NCBI GenBank assembly: GCA_002449535.1
Contig: DJWZ01000062.1
Coordinates: 16,405 to 80,404, forward strand
Direction of reading: 5' to 3'
Length of the DNA stretch: 64,000 nucleotides
Source: Prevotellaceae bacterium UBA7017
GTDB taxonomy: Bacteria > Bacteroidota > Bacteroidia > Bacteroidales > Bacteroidaceae
Shown here: positions 9,035-18,113 of the stretch, one piece after another
Layout: each line of letters starts with the position of its first letter
Position numbering within the stretch: position 1 is the stretch's first letter
Made by a program: the position numbers and the translations under genes
Notes under the pieces: generated by a model
What the model was told of the DNA's origin: nothing
Seen by the model: the letters and a program-made list of their open reading frames with translations, nothing else
The model's database searches: none

Positions 9035-10327
9035 CTACAGAAGTTCCGGCAATTCGAAGAGACGGATGCCGTTAGAGCCTTTGATAAGGATATGGTATCC
9101 GGAAGGAATGCCCTCATCCTGAAGGGCTTGCTTGACAGCGGCAACATCGGGGAATTTACGGAAGTGGCATTGGGTATTGCCAAACTCCTTGCCCACGAGC
9201 CATATAAGCAGTTCGCCATCTTTCGCAGCAGCCTCTTCGCGAAGCAAGAAATCAACAACCTTCTGATGCTCTGCTGCGCTGACCTCGCCTAATTCACGCA
9301 TGTCACCGAGGATAGCCATCTTGGGGCTTACCTGCATGATAGAGAAATTCTGTAATGCCGCCATCATGGAAGTAGGATTGGCATTATAGGTGTCAACGAT
9401 GAGCTTGTTGTGGCTGGTGATGGTAAGCTGGGAACGGTTGTTGCTTGGTATGTAGCCAGAGAGGGCATCATTGATGTCGTTCTCGGAAACGCCAAAGTGC
9501 ATGCCGACGGTAGCCGCTGCCATCATGTTCTTGATATTGTAGGCTCCGATGAGGTGGGTCATAATCTCGCCACCCTGCCATTTGAAATGCAGGTAGGGAG
9601 CACAATCGATGACCTCTCCCTTGACATAGGGAATAAGGTCTAAGCCTGAAGAGATATTCATAAGATATTCGTTCTCGCTGTCAATGAATACCTTGCCATT
9701 ATTGGCGCGTAGGTAGTCATAGAGTTCTCCCTTTGTCTTTATAACACCCTCGAAAGAGCCGAAGCCTTCGAGATGTGCCTTGCCGACGTTTGTTATCAAA
9801 CCGCAGTTGGGCTCTACGATGTTCACCAGTGTCTTTATCTCACCAGGATGGTTGGCACCCATTTCGATGACAGCAAGGTCATGCTCCTTGGTAAGTTGCA
9901 GAAGAGTCTTTGGCACTCCGATATGATTGTTGAAGTTGCCTTGGGTATAAAGCACATTATACTTCTTGCCCAATACTGTAGCCACCAATTCCTTCGTCGT
10001 AGTCTTGCCGTTGGTACCGGTAATGCCGATGATAGGAGTCTTCAGCGCCTTGCGGTGTTCGTTGGCAAGCTGCTGCAAGGCTGTGAGAACATCTGGTACA
10101 ACGATATATCTGTCATCAACAGCATATTGCGGTTCGTCGATGACAGCATAGGAACACCCTTTCTCGAGAGCAGAGGCTGCATAGGCATTGCCATTGAATG
10201 TCTCACCCTTGAGGGCAAAGAAGATGCTTCCGGCAGGGCAGTCACGACTGTCGGTAGTGATACGCCCCCCCTCTGCCTCCCCCAAGGAGGAGTGTAAGAA
10301 TAAGTCATATAGAGATTCTTGATTCAT
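9035..10327 (-). CDS. murF: UDP-N-acetylmuramoyl-tripeptide--D-alanyl-D-alanine ligase
   Basis: 430 codons. The last cytoplasmic step in making the peptidoglycan precursor: ATP-driven addition of D-Ala-D-Ala to UDP-MurNAc-tripeptide. Visible: TTDSR and IFFALKG of the substrate domain, ATP loop GITGTNGKTTTKEL near residue 100, VIEMGANHPGEI, and the C-terminal DTYNANPTSM and LGDMRELG. About ten codons of a GC palindrome (residues 12-22) lengthen the N-terminus ahead of TTDSR. It sits between proA and dsbD on the same strand, an odd cell-wall gene in an amino-acid operon. Confidence 0.95.
   Translation of the reverse strand: MNQESLYDLFLHSSLGEAEGGRITTDSRDCPAGSIFFALKGETFNGNAYAASALEKGCSYAVIDEPQYAVDDRYIVVPDVLTALQQLANEHRKALKTPIIGITGTNGKTTTKELVATVLGKKYNVLYTQGNFNNHIGVPKTLLQLTKEHDLAVIEMGANHPGEIKTLVNIVEPNCGLITNVGKAHLEGFGSFEGVIKTKGELYDYLRANNGKVFIDSENEYLMNISSGLDLIPYVKGEVIDCAPYLHFKWQGGEIMTHLIGAYNIKNMMAAATVGMHFGVSENDINDALSGYIPSNNRSQLTITSHNKLIVDTYNANPTSMMAALQNFSIMQVSPKMAILGDMRELGEVSAAEHQKVVDFLLREEAAAKDGELLIWLVGKEFGNTQCHFRKFPDVAAVKQALQDEGIPSGYHILIKGSNGIRLFELPELL
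10264..10293. repeat. GC palindrome inside murF 5' end
   Basis: CCCCCCTCTGCCTCCCCCAA followed by GGAGGAG is a degenerate copy of the 10350-10384 palindrome, in frame within the first 22 codons of murF. Confidence 0.6.
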
Positions 10328-10349
10328 AAGTAATATGTAGTTGTGATAG

Positions 10350-10384
10350 TTTAGTCTCCCCTTTGGGGAGATTTAGAGGGGGTT
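10350..10384. repeat. GC palindrome between proA and murF
   Basis: GTCTCCCCTTTGGGGAGATT forms a hairpin (TCTCCCC/GGGGAGA, with a TTT loop) followed by TAGAGGGGGTT. It occupies most of the 55-bp gap and could act on the operon transcript as a processing or attenuating hairpin. Confidence 0.65.
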
Positions 10385-11624
10385 ATGGTCTGATTTGTCC
10401 GTTGCCCTTGATGAGCCATTTGAAGGTGGTAATCTCTTCGAGAGCCATTGGTCCGCGAGGTCCCAGCTTTTGGGTAGAGATACCTATCTCGGCACCCAGT
10501 CCGAACTGTGCACCGTCGGTAAAGCTGGTAGGAGCATTCCAATAGACGCAAGCGGCATCAATCTGCTTTTGGAACTGTTCTGCTGCAGCGCTGTCGTTGG
10601 TTATGATACATTCAGAGTGACCAGAACCATAGCGACTGATATGCTCTATTGCCTCATCAATATTGTTGACGGTCTTGACAGCCATAGCATAATCCATGAA
10701 TTCTGTTCCGAAAGAAACTTCTGTAGCCTGTTCCAGAAGGTTGTCAGGATAACTCTTGTTGAGGAATCCGTAAGCACCCGGGTCTGCATATATCTTTACG
10801 TTGAAAGGCACCAGCAACATACCGAGAGTAGGCAAGTCCTTGAGACGGTCCTTATGGACAATGAGGCAGTCGAGGGCATTGCAGACGCTGACCCTGCGAG
10901 TCTTGGCATTGATGATGATGCGGGAAGCCATGTCAAAGTCAGAATCCTTATCCCAGTAAGCGTGTACCACGCCAGCTCCAGTCTCGATGACAGGCACCTT
11001 GGCATTATTGCGTACGAAATCGATGAGTTTTCTGCCACCACGTGGTATGCAGACATCGATATATCCTACGGCAGACAACATCTCGGCAGTTGCCTCGTGG
11101 GTAGCAGGCAGCAGCTGTACACAGTCAGCATCGGCACCACATTTTGTGATGACCTCCTTGATGAGGGCAACGATTGCCTTGTTGGATTCGTCAGCATCAT
11201 GACCACCTTTCAAGACACAGGCATTGCCACTCTTGAAGCAGAGAGAGAAGACATCGAAAGCCACATTAGGACGAGCCTCGAATACCATGCCGATGACTCC
11301 GAAAGGAACAGAAACCTTCTTCAGCTGCAGTCCGTTAGGAAGAGTCTTTTCGCTAAGCACCCTGTTCAATGGAGAGGGTAGGGAAGCCACATTTCGCATA
11401 TCGCCAGCAATGTCTTCAAGACGCTTCGGTGTTAGTTGCAGACGGTCATAGAGAGGATTTTCCTTATCCATGAGGCTCAAGTCTTTTGCATTTGCCTCAA
11501 GAATAGTCTTTTCGTTGACTTTTATTGCATCAGCCACAGCGAGGAGTATCTCGTTGCGTTTTTCATCTGATAAGAGAGCAAGACTGCGTGATGCCTCTTT
11601 TGCTAATTGAAACTGTGGTAACAT
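10383..11624 (-). CDS. proA: gamma-glutamyl phosphate reductase
   Basis: 413 codons. Reduces glutamyl-5-phosphate with NADPH to glutamate semialdehyde, the second proline step. An aldehyde-dehydrogenase fold with the ProA markers: VPFGVIGMVFEARPNV near residue 104, GNACVLKGG, the catalytic Cys in VCNALDCL and the C-terminal GAEIGISTQKLGPRGPMAL. It starts 27 bp after the proB stop on the same strand. Confidence 0.96.
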   Translation of the reverse strand: MLPQFQLAKEASRSLALLSDEKRNEILLAVADAIKVNEKTILEANAKDLSLMDKENPLYDRLQLTPKRLEDIAGDMRNVASLPSPLNRVLSEKTLPNGLQLKKVSVPFGVIGMVFEARPNVAFDVFSLCFKSGNACVLKGGHDADESNKAIVALIKEVITKCGADADCVQLLPATHEATAEMLSAVGYIDVCIPRGGRKLIDFVRNNAKVPVIETGAGVVHAYWDKDSDFDMASRIIINAKTRRVSVCNALDCLIVHKDRLKDLPTLGMLLVPFNVKIYADPGAYGFLNKSYPDNLLEQATEVSFGTEFMDYAMAVKTVNNIDEAIEHISRYGSGHSECIITNDSAAAEQFQKQIDAACVYWNAPTSFTDGAQFGLGAEIGISTQKLGPRGPMALEEITTFKWLIKGNGQIRP

Positions 11625-11651
11625 GTTGTTATGTGGTTTTGAGCGTTGTTT

Positions 11652-12425
11652 CTATTTTGTTTTTGGAATGAATTCTGTATGTATGGTGTTCTCGGGATTT
11701 GTCAGCAGGGCAGGAAGTATATTGTCTCTGTTGCCGTTGGCAATCATCACCTTAATGCCGTTGGCAGCTACTGTGCGGGCAGTGTGGTACTTTGACTCCA
11801 TACCGCCTCTGCCGGCACTGCTCTTGCTGGGGAGAATATACTGGTCAAGATTGTCCTCAGGCTTTACCTGCCTGATAATCTTACTATCGGGATTGTCAGG
11901 ATTGCCGGTATATATGCCATCTATATTGCTGAGAAGGATGAGCGTCTCGGCTCCCATCATCTGTGCTATCAGCCCGGAAAGCTCGTCGTTATCGGTGAAC
12001 ATCAGCTCTGTAAGACAGACGGTATCATTTTCGTTGACGATAGGTATGACGCCATTGTCAAGCATCAGAGCCATGCAGTTACGCTGGTTCTTATACTGTT
12101 CTCCTGCCTCGAAATTCTCCTTCATCGTCAGCACCTGTCCGATATGGATGTTGTATTCACGGAAAAGGTCATAGTAAAGGTTTATGAGCTTCACCTGACC
12201 CATAGCAGAGAACAGTTGGCGCTGTTCTGCAGAATCCAGTTCATGGTCCACCTTCAGTTCCTGCCGTCCGCATGCCACTGCACCAGAGCTGACAAGTATC
12301 ACCTCATAATGGTTTTGCTTGAGCCATGCTATCTGGTCAACGAGAGCCGAGAGCCTTGTGATATTTAGTTTGCCTTTTGTGGTAGTGAGCACATTAGAGC
12401 CCACTTTTACTACTATACGAGACAT
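11652..12425 (-). CDS. proB: glutamate 5-kinase
   Basis: 257 codons, an amino-acid-kinase domain only, without the C-terminal PUA domain found in enterobacterial ProB. Phosphorylates glutamate, the committed and normally proline-inhibited step. Motifs: VVKVGSNVLT at the start, VSSGAVACG, IPIVNENDTV and GRGGMESKYHTA. Lies between proC and proA. Confidence 0.95.
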   Translation of the reverse strand: MSRIVVKVGSNVLTTTKGKLNITRLSALVDQIAWLKQNHYEVILVSSGAVACGRQELKVDHELDSAEQRQLFSAMGQVKLINLYYDLFREYNIHIGQVLTMKENFEAGEQYKNQRNCMALMLDNGVIPIVNENDTVCLTELMFTDNDELSGLIAQMMGAETLILLSNIDGIYTGNPDNPDSKIIRQVKPEDNLDQYILPSKSSAGRGGMESKYHTARTVAANGIKVMIANGNRDNILPALLTNPENTIHTEFIPKTK

Positions 12426-12446
12426 CTTGTATGAATTCAGTATTTT

Positions 12447-13241
12447 TTATTTTAGTCCGGCTTTCAGGCTGCGTATGACAGCAGAATTGAAGCCGCTATG
12501 ATCTAATTCGTTGAGTCCCTTGATAGTTACTCCTCCAGGGGTTGTAACCTTGTCAATAGCCTCTTCCGGATGCCAGCCTGTTTCCTTCAATAGAGACACT
12601 GCGCCCTGCATCGTCTGCAATGCTATCTGTTTAGCCTGATTAGGATAGAATCCCATTTCGCAACCGCCCTCCATCTGGGCGCGGATATAGCGCATGACAT
12701 AAGCGATGCCGCAAGAAGCCATCATCATACCGGGGCCGACAAGATTTTCTGCTACGACGAGAGTGTCGCCACAGAGAGAATACAGAGCCTCTACCTTTGC
12801 AAAAGCCTCCTCCGAGGTGTCCTTGCCTTTGGCAATAAATGACATACTGGCACCGAATTCGGCAGCGATATTAGGGATGACATAGCAGATGTTACCGGCA
12901 CCCAGTTTCTCCTCTACCTTGTCGGTAGTAAAGTTGGCGGCATCGGAAACGATAATCTGTTCCTGCATATTGAGGACTGGCTTTATCTCATCAAGCACTG
13001 TTGGCATCAACCAGGGTTTTACAACAACCACAACGATGTTGGCATCATTTACGGCAGCCACATTGTCAGTGGTAGTGGTGATGGATGGATACTTGCTTTT
13101 GAAAGACTCCAAAAGTGCCTCGTTCTTGTCAGCAATGGTGAGGGCTACCTCCTTGGACTTTGCCCATCCATGAATGAGGGCCCCTCCCATGTTTCCACAA
13201 CCTATTACGGCAACACGAATGTTATGTATGTTTGCTTTCAT
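12447..13241 (-). CDS. proC: pyrroline-5-carboxylate reductase
   Basis: 264 codons. NAD(P)H-dependent last step to proline. Rossmann motif VAVIGCGNMGGALIHGW at the start, VVVKPW, and the C-terminal signature VTTPGGVTIKGLNELD. It joins the arginine genes upstream to proBA downstream; all three proline genes are therefore in one run. Confidence 0.96.
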   Translation of the reverse strand: MKANIHNIRVAVIGCGNMGGALIHGWAKSKEVALTIADKNEALLESFKSKYPSITTTTDNVAAVNDANIVVVVVKPWLMPTVLDEIKPVLNMQEQIIVSDAANFTTDKVEEKLGAGNICYVIPNIAAEFGASMSFIAKGKDTSEEAFAKVEALYSLCGDTLVVAENLVGPGMMMASCGIAYVMRYIRAQMEGGCEMGFYPNQAKQIALQTMQGAVSLLKETGWHPEEAIDKVTTPGGVTIKGLNELDHSGFNSAVIRSLKAGLK

Positions 13242-13268
13242 TTGTTGACAATTCTGTTAAATAGATAC

Positions 13269-14408
13269 TTAAATTACTTTCTTCAGGCGTGAGATGAATG
13301 TATCTACATCAGCCTTTGTGAGGCAGAGAGGTGGCAGCAGACGCAGCAGATTGGTTCCTGCACAACCTGTGAAGCAATGCTGGTCATATACCAAAGGCTT
13401 CCGAACCTCTGCATGGGGCTTGTCGAATTCTACGCCAATCATGAGACCGCGACCTCTTACATCTGTGATATGTGAACCTTCCGGAGATGCCTGCAGCTTC
13501 TTCAGTTCTGCCATGAGATATTCACCTACTTCGTGAGTGTTCTCAATGAGATTTTCTTCTTCCATGACATCCAGCACAGCCAAAGCAGCCGTACATGCAA
13601 GATGGTTACCGCCAAAGGTTGTTCCGAGCATACCATAGACAGGCTTGAACTCTGGAGAAATAAGCACACCGCTCATAGGGAAACCGTTACCGATGCCTTT
13701 TGCAACGGTAATCATGTCAGGACGGATGCCAAGCCACTGGTGTGCGAAGAATTTTCCGCTTCTTCCGTAGCCGCATTGTATCTCGTCGCAAATGAGAACG
13801 GTGCCGTTTGCCTTACAAGCCTTTTCCAGCCCCTGGGCAAATTCAGCGGTAGCCATCTGTATGCCGCCGACACCTTGAATACATTCCAAGATAACGGCGC
13901 AAACATCGCCCTTTGCCAATTCTGCCTCCCAAGCAGGAAGGTCGTTCATGGGCAGGAACGTAACATGTCCGTTGTCGTTGATAGGAGCTACAATCTTCGG
14001 ATTGTTAGTTACCTCGACAGCGAGGGAAGTACGTCCGTGGAATGCTTTCTGGACAGACAGGACACGCTTGCGACCATTTGTGAAGGATGCCAGCTTCAGG
14101 GCATTCTCGTTAGCTTCGGCACCGGAATTGATAAGGAAAAGCTGGTAGTCGTCATAACCGCTAATCTTGCCGAGGCGTTCTGCCAGCTGTACCTGTAGCT
14201 TGTTCTGTACAGAGTTGGAATAAAATCCCAAAGTATTGAGTTGCTTGGTCATCATCTCCACATAATGAGGGTGGCAATGACCTATGCTGATAACGGCATG
14301 TCCGCCATAGAGGTCTAAATATTCCTGACCTTTATCGTCCCAAACCTTACAGCCTTGTCCCTTGACAATATTTACGTCGAAAAGGGGATATACATCGAAT
14401 AGTTTCAT
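13269..14408 (-). CDS. argD: acetylornithine (succinylornithine) aminotransferase
   Basis: 379 codons. PLP-dependent class III aminotransferase: GHCHPHYVE, NSGAEANENALKLA, LICDEIQCGYGRSGKFFA, the PLP lysine in TVAKGIGNGFP and TTFGGNHLACTAALAV. Family knowledge: Bacteroidetes make arginine through N-succinyl rather than N-acetyl intermediates, so the real substrate is likely succinylornithine (inference). Separated from argC by a 7-bp repeat run. Confidence 0.93.
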   Translation of the reverse strand: MKLFDVYPLFDVNIVKGQGCKVWDDKGQEYLDLYGGHAVISIGHCHPHYVEMMTKQLNTLGFYSNSVQNKLQVQLAERLGKISGYDDYQLFLINSGAEANENALKLASFTNGRKRVLSVQKAFHGRTSLAVEVTNNPKIVAPINDNGHVTFLPMNDLPAWEAELAKGDVCAVILECIQGVGGIQMATAEFAQGLEKACKANGTVLICDEIQCGYGRSGKFFAHQWLGIRPDMITVAKGIGNGFPMSGVLISPEFKPVYGMLGTTFGGNHLACTAALAVLDVMEEENLIENTHEVGEYLMAELKKLQASPEGSHITDVRGRGLMIGVEFDKPHAEVRKPLVYDQHCFTGCAGTNLLRLLPPLCLTKADVDTFISRLKKVI

Positions 14409-14410
14409 TT

Positions 14411-14444
14411 TTTATTTTCAATTATCAATTATCAATTTTCAATT
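14411..14444. repeat. heptad repeat (TCAATTA/TCAATTT) between argC and argD
   Basis: Four tandem units of TCAATT(A/T) fill the gap between the two genes. The same unit class appears in frame at 961-993. Confidence 0.75.
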
Positions 14445-15463
14445 TAGAAGGCGCTTGCCTTGAGCTTCAATCCTGCAGTTTCGTCGAGTCCGAACATGAT
14501 GTTCATATTCTGCACGGCTTGTCCCACTGCTCCCTTGAGGAGATTGTCGATAATGGATGTTACGACGACCTTGCGTCCAAAGACGTCAATGTGTACGAGA
14601 GCCTTGCTGGTGTTTACCACCTGCTTCATGTCCAGTGCCTTGTCGCTATAGTGTGTCATGGTGGCATCGGCATAGAAGTCTTTATATAGTGCCACCAACT
14701 CTGCTGCATCATGAGGCTTGTCCAGTGTTACCATTTCGGTACAGAAAATGCCTCGTGGGAAATCACCGCGATAAGGTATGAAGTCAACGGTTATGCCTGT
14801 TGCGTCATAGCCCTCCTCCAATGTGTCTATGACATGTGGAGCATCGGCAGGCTTCAACTCGTTCAGGGTTTGGCATATCTCGTGCAGATGCTGGTGTGTA
14901 AACAGTTTATACACGGAGAAGTTGTTGTCGCGCCAAGAGAAGTGGGTCGTTGCCGCAGGCTTTTGTCCTGCTCCTGTAGAACCCGTTACGGCATTTACTG
15001 CTATGTCGTGAGTCAGCAAGCCTGCTTTTGCCAAAGGCAGCAATCCCAACTGTATGCATGTAGCGAAGCAGCCTGGGTTGGCAAGATGTTGGCAACGGCT
15101 TATAGCGTCACGATGTGTCTCTGGCAATCCATAGACATAGTCGTGTGTCGGTGCCACGATGCGGAAGTCCTGTGCAAGGTCTATAATCTTCACATTGGCG
15201 GGGATAGTGTGTTCCTTTAGGAAGGCTTCAGACTTTCCGTGACCAAAGCAGAAGAATACGACATCAACATCCTCGAAAGGCATCTCTGATGTAAACTCCA
15301 GTTCTGTTTCGCCAATTAGTCCTTCGTGGATATCACAGACTTTGTTTCCAGCATTTGATTCGCTGTTAGCAAAGACAATTTGTACGTCAGGATGGTTAAT
15401 TAATAGCCTTATCAACTCGCTGCCGGTATATCCGGCAGCACCAAGTATGCCTACTTTTACCAT
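14444..15463 (-). CDS. argC: N-acetyl(succinyl)-gamma-glutamyl-phosphate reductase
   Basis: 339 codons. Reduces the acylated glutamyl phosphate to the semialdehyde with NADPH. GILGAAGYTGSELIRLL dinucleotide site at the N-terminus, the catalytic Cys in NPGCFATCIQLGL near residue 149, and the GAGQKPAATTHF region. The first 7 bp overlap the pspC-like gene upstream, so the two are probably coupled. Confidence 0.95.
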   Translation of the reverse strand: MVKVGILGAAGYTGSELIRLLINHPDVQIVFANSESNAGNKVCDIHEGLIGETELEFTSEMPFEDVDVVFFCFGHGKSEAFLKEHTIPANVKIIDLAQDFRIVAPTHDYVYGLPETHRDAISRCQHLANPGCFATCIQLGLLPLAKAGLLTHDIAVNAVTGSTGAGQKPAATTHFSWRDNNFSVYKLFTHQHLHEICQTLNELKPADAPHVIDTLEEGYDATGITVDFIPYRGDFPRGIFCTEMVTLDKPHDAAELVALYKDFYADATMTHYSDKALDMKQVVNTSKALVHIDVFGRKVVVTSIIDNLLKGAVGQAVQNMNIMFGLDETAGLKLKASAF

Positions 15464-15660
15464 TGTTGTTTGTTTTTAGAAGGTATAATCCAATAGAGAA
15501 TAGGGTAGAGTATAATACCAGGAAATCCCGCACAAATTATTGTCAGTATAGCATAAGCTATTCTGACCATTGTAGGGTCGAGGTTAAAATACTCTGCTAT
15601 TCCTGCACAGACACCGCCCAACAGGCGATTGTCTGATAGCGTTAGAGGCTTTTTGTCCAT
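15457..15660 (-). CDS. small PspC-domain membrane protein
   Basis: 67 codons. RLLGGVCAGIAEYFNLDPTM near residue 12 is the hallmark of the PspC domain, followed by one or two hydrophobic segments (AYAILTIICAGFPGIILYPI) and a basic tail. PspC proteins take part in the phage-shock/envelope-stress response. Here it is tightly packed between argG (7 bp gap) and argC (overlap), which is not an obvious place for an envelope-stress gene. It may simply travel in the operon. Confidence 0.85.
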   Translation of the reverse strand: MDKKPLTLSDNRLLGGVCAGIAEYFNLDPTMVRIAYAILTIICAGFPGIILYPILYWIIPSKNKQQW

Positions 15661-15667
15661 ATTCTTT

Positions 15668-16861
15668 TTATCTTCTCTCGTTTGGGTGTGCCAGATAATA
15701 TGCTCTCAGCGCTGTAGAAGAAACCTTTATGAAGCCTTTGGCATCTTCAGAAGACCATGCCTTTGCTGTTTCACCGTATTCTCCCAGCTTGTTCTTGACG
15801 AGGTCGTTAGGAGAATCTACACCAACTGTCTGGAAGCACAGAGGATGCAGCTCCAGTGTCACCTCGCCGGTTACGTTGCGCTGTGATGATGTCAGCATTG
15901 CCTCGATGTCTGGCATTACAGGCTCCAAGTACTGGCTCTCATGCAGGAACATGCCATACCAGTTGCTTACCTGGTCTTTCCAGTATTGCTGCCACTTGCT
16001 CAAGGTATATTTCTCAAGGAATCTGTGGGCGCCGATGATAAGCATTGGGGCAGCAGCCTCAAAACCTACACGACCCTTGATGCCGATGATGGTGTCGCCA
16101 ACGTGGCAGTCACGACCGATGCCGTATGCTGCACCTATTTCCTCAACTGCCTGGATGGCTTTAATCTTGTCGTCATACTTTACGCCGTTAACGCTGCATA
16201 ATTCTCCTTTTTCAAAGCCGAGCTTCAGAGTTTCTGGACCTTCTTTCGTAGGGTGCTTCAGGTATGCACTTTCAGGGAGTCCCAGCTTAGAGTCGAGAAT
16301 CTCGCCGCCACAGATAGAGGTTCCCCAGATACCTACATTATATGAATACTTCAGCTTTGTGAAGTCAGCATGGAAACCGTGTGCGTTAAGGTAGTCGATT
16401 TCTTCCTGGCGTGAGAGGTTGCCGTCACGTGTGAGTGTGATAATCTCTACGCCTGGAGCCATAACGAGGAATGTCATGTCGAAACGTATCTGGTCGTTGC
16501 CTGCTCCTGTAGAACCGTGAGCGATAGCATCAGCACCAATCTCGTTGGCATAGCGAGCTATGGCGATAGCCTGGAATATACGCTCTGAGCTGACGGAGAT
16601 AGGGTAGCAGTTGTTACGCAACACATTGCCATATACCATATATTTCAGAGACTTCTCATAATATTCCTGTGTCACGTCAAGGGTAACATATTTCTTTGCA
16701 CCTAACTTGTAGGCATTTTCTTCGTTTGTCTTCAGTTGTTCTGCTGAGAAACCACCAGTGTTGGCGCAAGCTGCATATACCTCATAACCGTCCTGTGCCA
16801 ATTTCATTACTGTGTAAGAGGTATCAAGACCTCCGCTGAAAGCTACTACTACTTTTTTCAT
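15668..16861 (-). CDS. argG: argininosuccinate synthase
   Basis: 397 codons. Joins citrulline and aspartate using ATP. Starts with the PP-loop VVVAFSGGLDTSY; later GSTGAGNDQIRF and the EGPETLKLGFEKGE region are recognisable. Comparable Bacteroidales proteins share this length. It follows the GNAT gene by 43 bp. Confidence 0.95.
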   Translation of the reverse strand: MKKVVVAFSGGLDTSYTVMKLAQDGYEVYAACANTGGFSAEQLKTNEENAYKLGAKKYVTLDVTQEYYEKSLKYMVYGNVLRNNCYPISVSSERIFQAIAIARYANEIGADAIAHGSTGAGNDQIRFDMTFLVMAPGVEIITLTRDGNLSRQEEIDYLNAHGFHADFTKLKYSYNVGIWGTSICGGEILDSKLGLPESAYLKHPTKEGPETLKLGFEKGELCSVNGVKYDDKIKAIQAVEEIGAAYGIGRDCHVGDTIIGIKGRVGFEAAAPMLIIGAHRFLEKYTLSKWQQYWKDQVSNWYGMFLHESQYLEPVMPDIEAMLTSSQRNVTGEVTLELHPLCFQTVGVDSPNDLVKNKLGEYGETAKAWSSEDAKGFIKVSSTALRAYYLAHPNERR

Positions 16862-16904
16862 TTTCTATGTCTTTTTATATTATTATTCAATAGTTATTCA
16901 ATGT

Positions 16905-17531
16905 TTAAAACTCAATTCCTCTCTTCGCCAGTGTCTTCATAACATCCTGAAAGACGCAGGCAGGCGTTGGCTCGCCTGTATGCTGCTTGGGGTCATATAG
17001 CATACCTGTGCAGATGCAGAATTTCCTGTTCTTTGCAACAAGGATGTCATGATTTATGCATCCTCTGCATCCTCTCCAGAAAGCGTCGTCGTCCGTTAGC
17101 TGGTTAAAACTTACTGGAACATATCCAAGCGCAGTATTCATCTTCATGACGGCATCGCCAGATGTCAATGAGAATATCTTTGCCTCCGGCCATCGCACTC
17201 TTGCAAGTGTGAAGGTGTAGTCCTTGATGTGTTTCGCAACTCCCAGTCCCTGATAGTCGGGATGTACTATAAGCCCTGATGTCGTGACATACTGCTTGTT
17301 GCCCCATGTCTCTATGTATGAGAAGCCTACGAAGCGGTCGTTCTCGTCGAGGGCGATAACGGCTTTCCCTTCCTTCATCTTTGTGGCTACATATTCATGG
17401 GTGCGTTCTGCAATGCCGGTGCCACGCTTCTTGGCAGCCTCGCGGATTGTGTCGAGAATCTCATCTACATATTTCTCATGGGATGCGTCAGCAACCAATA
17501 TGCGAATGTTATGTTTGTTTTCTTTATCCAT
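16905..17531 (-). CDS. GNAT acetyltransferase of the arginine operon
   Basis: 208 codons from the ATG at 17531. A longer in-frame start at 17564 would run into an 11-bp repeat run and is less likely. GNAT core: VGFSYIETWG, SGLIVHPDYQGLGVAKHIKDY (the acetyl-CoA loop), then a distinctive C-terminal cysteine set GCRGCINHD...FCICTGM near residues 165-185 that could bind a metal. It lies between argR and argG. Inference: because no argA is in the cluster, it could be the acyl-glutamate synthase that opens the succinylated pathway. It could also be an unrelated acetyltransferase. Confidence 0.8.
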   Translation of the reverse strand: MDKENKHNIRILVADASHEKYVDEILDTIREAAKKRGTGIAERTHEYVATKMKEGKAVIALDENDRFVGFSYIETWGNKQYVTTSGLIVHPDYQGLGVAKHIKDYTFTLARVRWPEAKIFSLTSGDAVMKMNTALGYVPVSFNQLTDDDAFWRGCRGCINHDILVAKNRKFCICTGMLYDPKQHTGEPTPACVFQDVMKTLAKRGIEF

Positions 17532-17562
17532 ATCTATTTTTAGTTCATAATGCATAATTTTC

Positions 17563-17601
17563 ACTCCCTTTTCACTCCCTTCTTACTCCCTTCTCACTCC
17601 G
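17563..17601. repeat. 11-bp tandem repeat (TTCACTCCCTT-type)
   Basis: Four tandem copies with an 11-bp period of CACTCCCTTTT and variants between argR and the GNAT gene. Read on the minus strand they lie in the mRNA just before the GNAT start. Confidence 0.7.
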
Positions 17602-17609
17602 TTTTTAAA

Positions 17610-18113
17610 TCATAAGTCCGGAATTACCGCGCTCAGTTGGTCTATTACGTCTATATGGCTTGCCCCGTCTCTTATGACAAGGAAGATAGTATCGTCGCCG
17701 GCTATAGTCCCGAGGATGTCTTTCAGGTTGGCGGAATCTATGTTGCTCGCTATGCCGTTTGCAAATCCCGGGCGAGTGTGTATCACTGCCATGTTGCCTG
17801 AGAAAGAGATGCCCTGATATGCGTTCTGGATATTCTGCGTAACCTCAGAAACTATACCTTGAGTGCTTCGAAGGGGATTATGTTGCCTTTTGTATGCAGT
17901 CTCGTGAGGTATGGCATAATAGTAGTTGCCCTCGCCGTTTGCCGCCTTTGCAACTTTCAGTCGCTTGAAGTCGCGTGACAACGTGCTTTGGGTGACATTT
18001 ATGCCTTGGCGGGCAAGAGCCTGTATCACCTCGTCCTGAGAGCTCATCTCGTTCTGAGTCAGCAACAGCCTTAATGCCGCCAGCCTGTCGTTTTTATTAT
18101 ATGTCCTTTGCAT
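17610..18113 (-). CDS. argR: arginine repressor ArgR
   Basis: 167 codons from the ATG at 18113; the in-frame TTG at 18131 is rejected. N-terminal winged helix with QNEMSSQDEVIQAL and TQSTLSRDFKRLKVAK, then the C-terminal oligomer/arginine-binding domain with GTIAGDDTIFLVIR near residue 140, matching the GDDTI motif where arginine contacts are made. First gene of the arginine/proline operon, so the operon is autoregulated (inference, supported by the phased half-sites upstream). Confidence 0.93.
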   Translation of the reverse strand: MQRTYNKNDRLAALRLLLTQNEMSSQDEVIQALARQGINVTQSTLSRDFKRLKVAKAANGEGNYYYAIPHETAYKRQHNPLRSTQGIVSEVTQNIQNAYQGISFSGNMAVIHTRPGFANGIASNIDSANLKDILGTIAGDDTIFLVIRDGASHIDVIDQLSAVIPDL

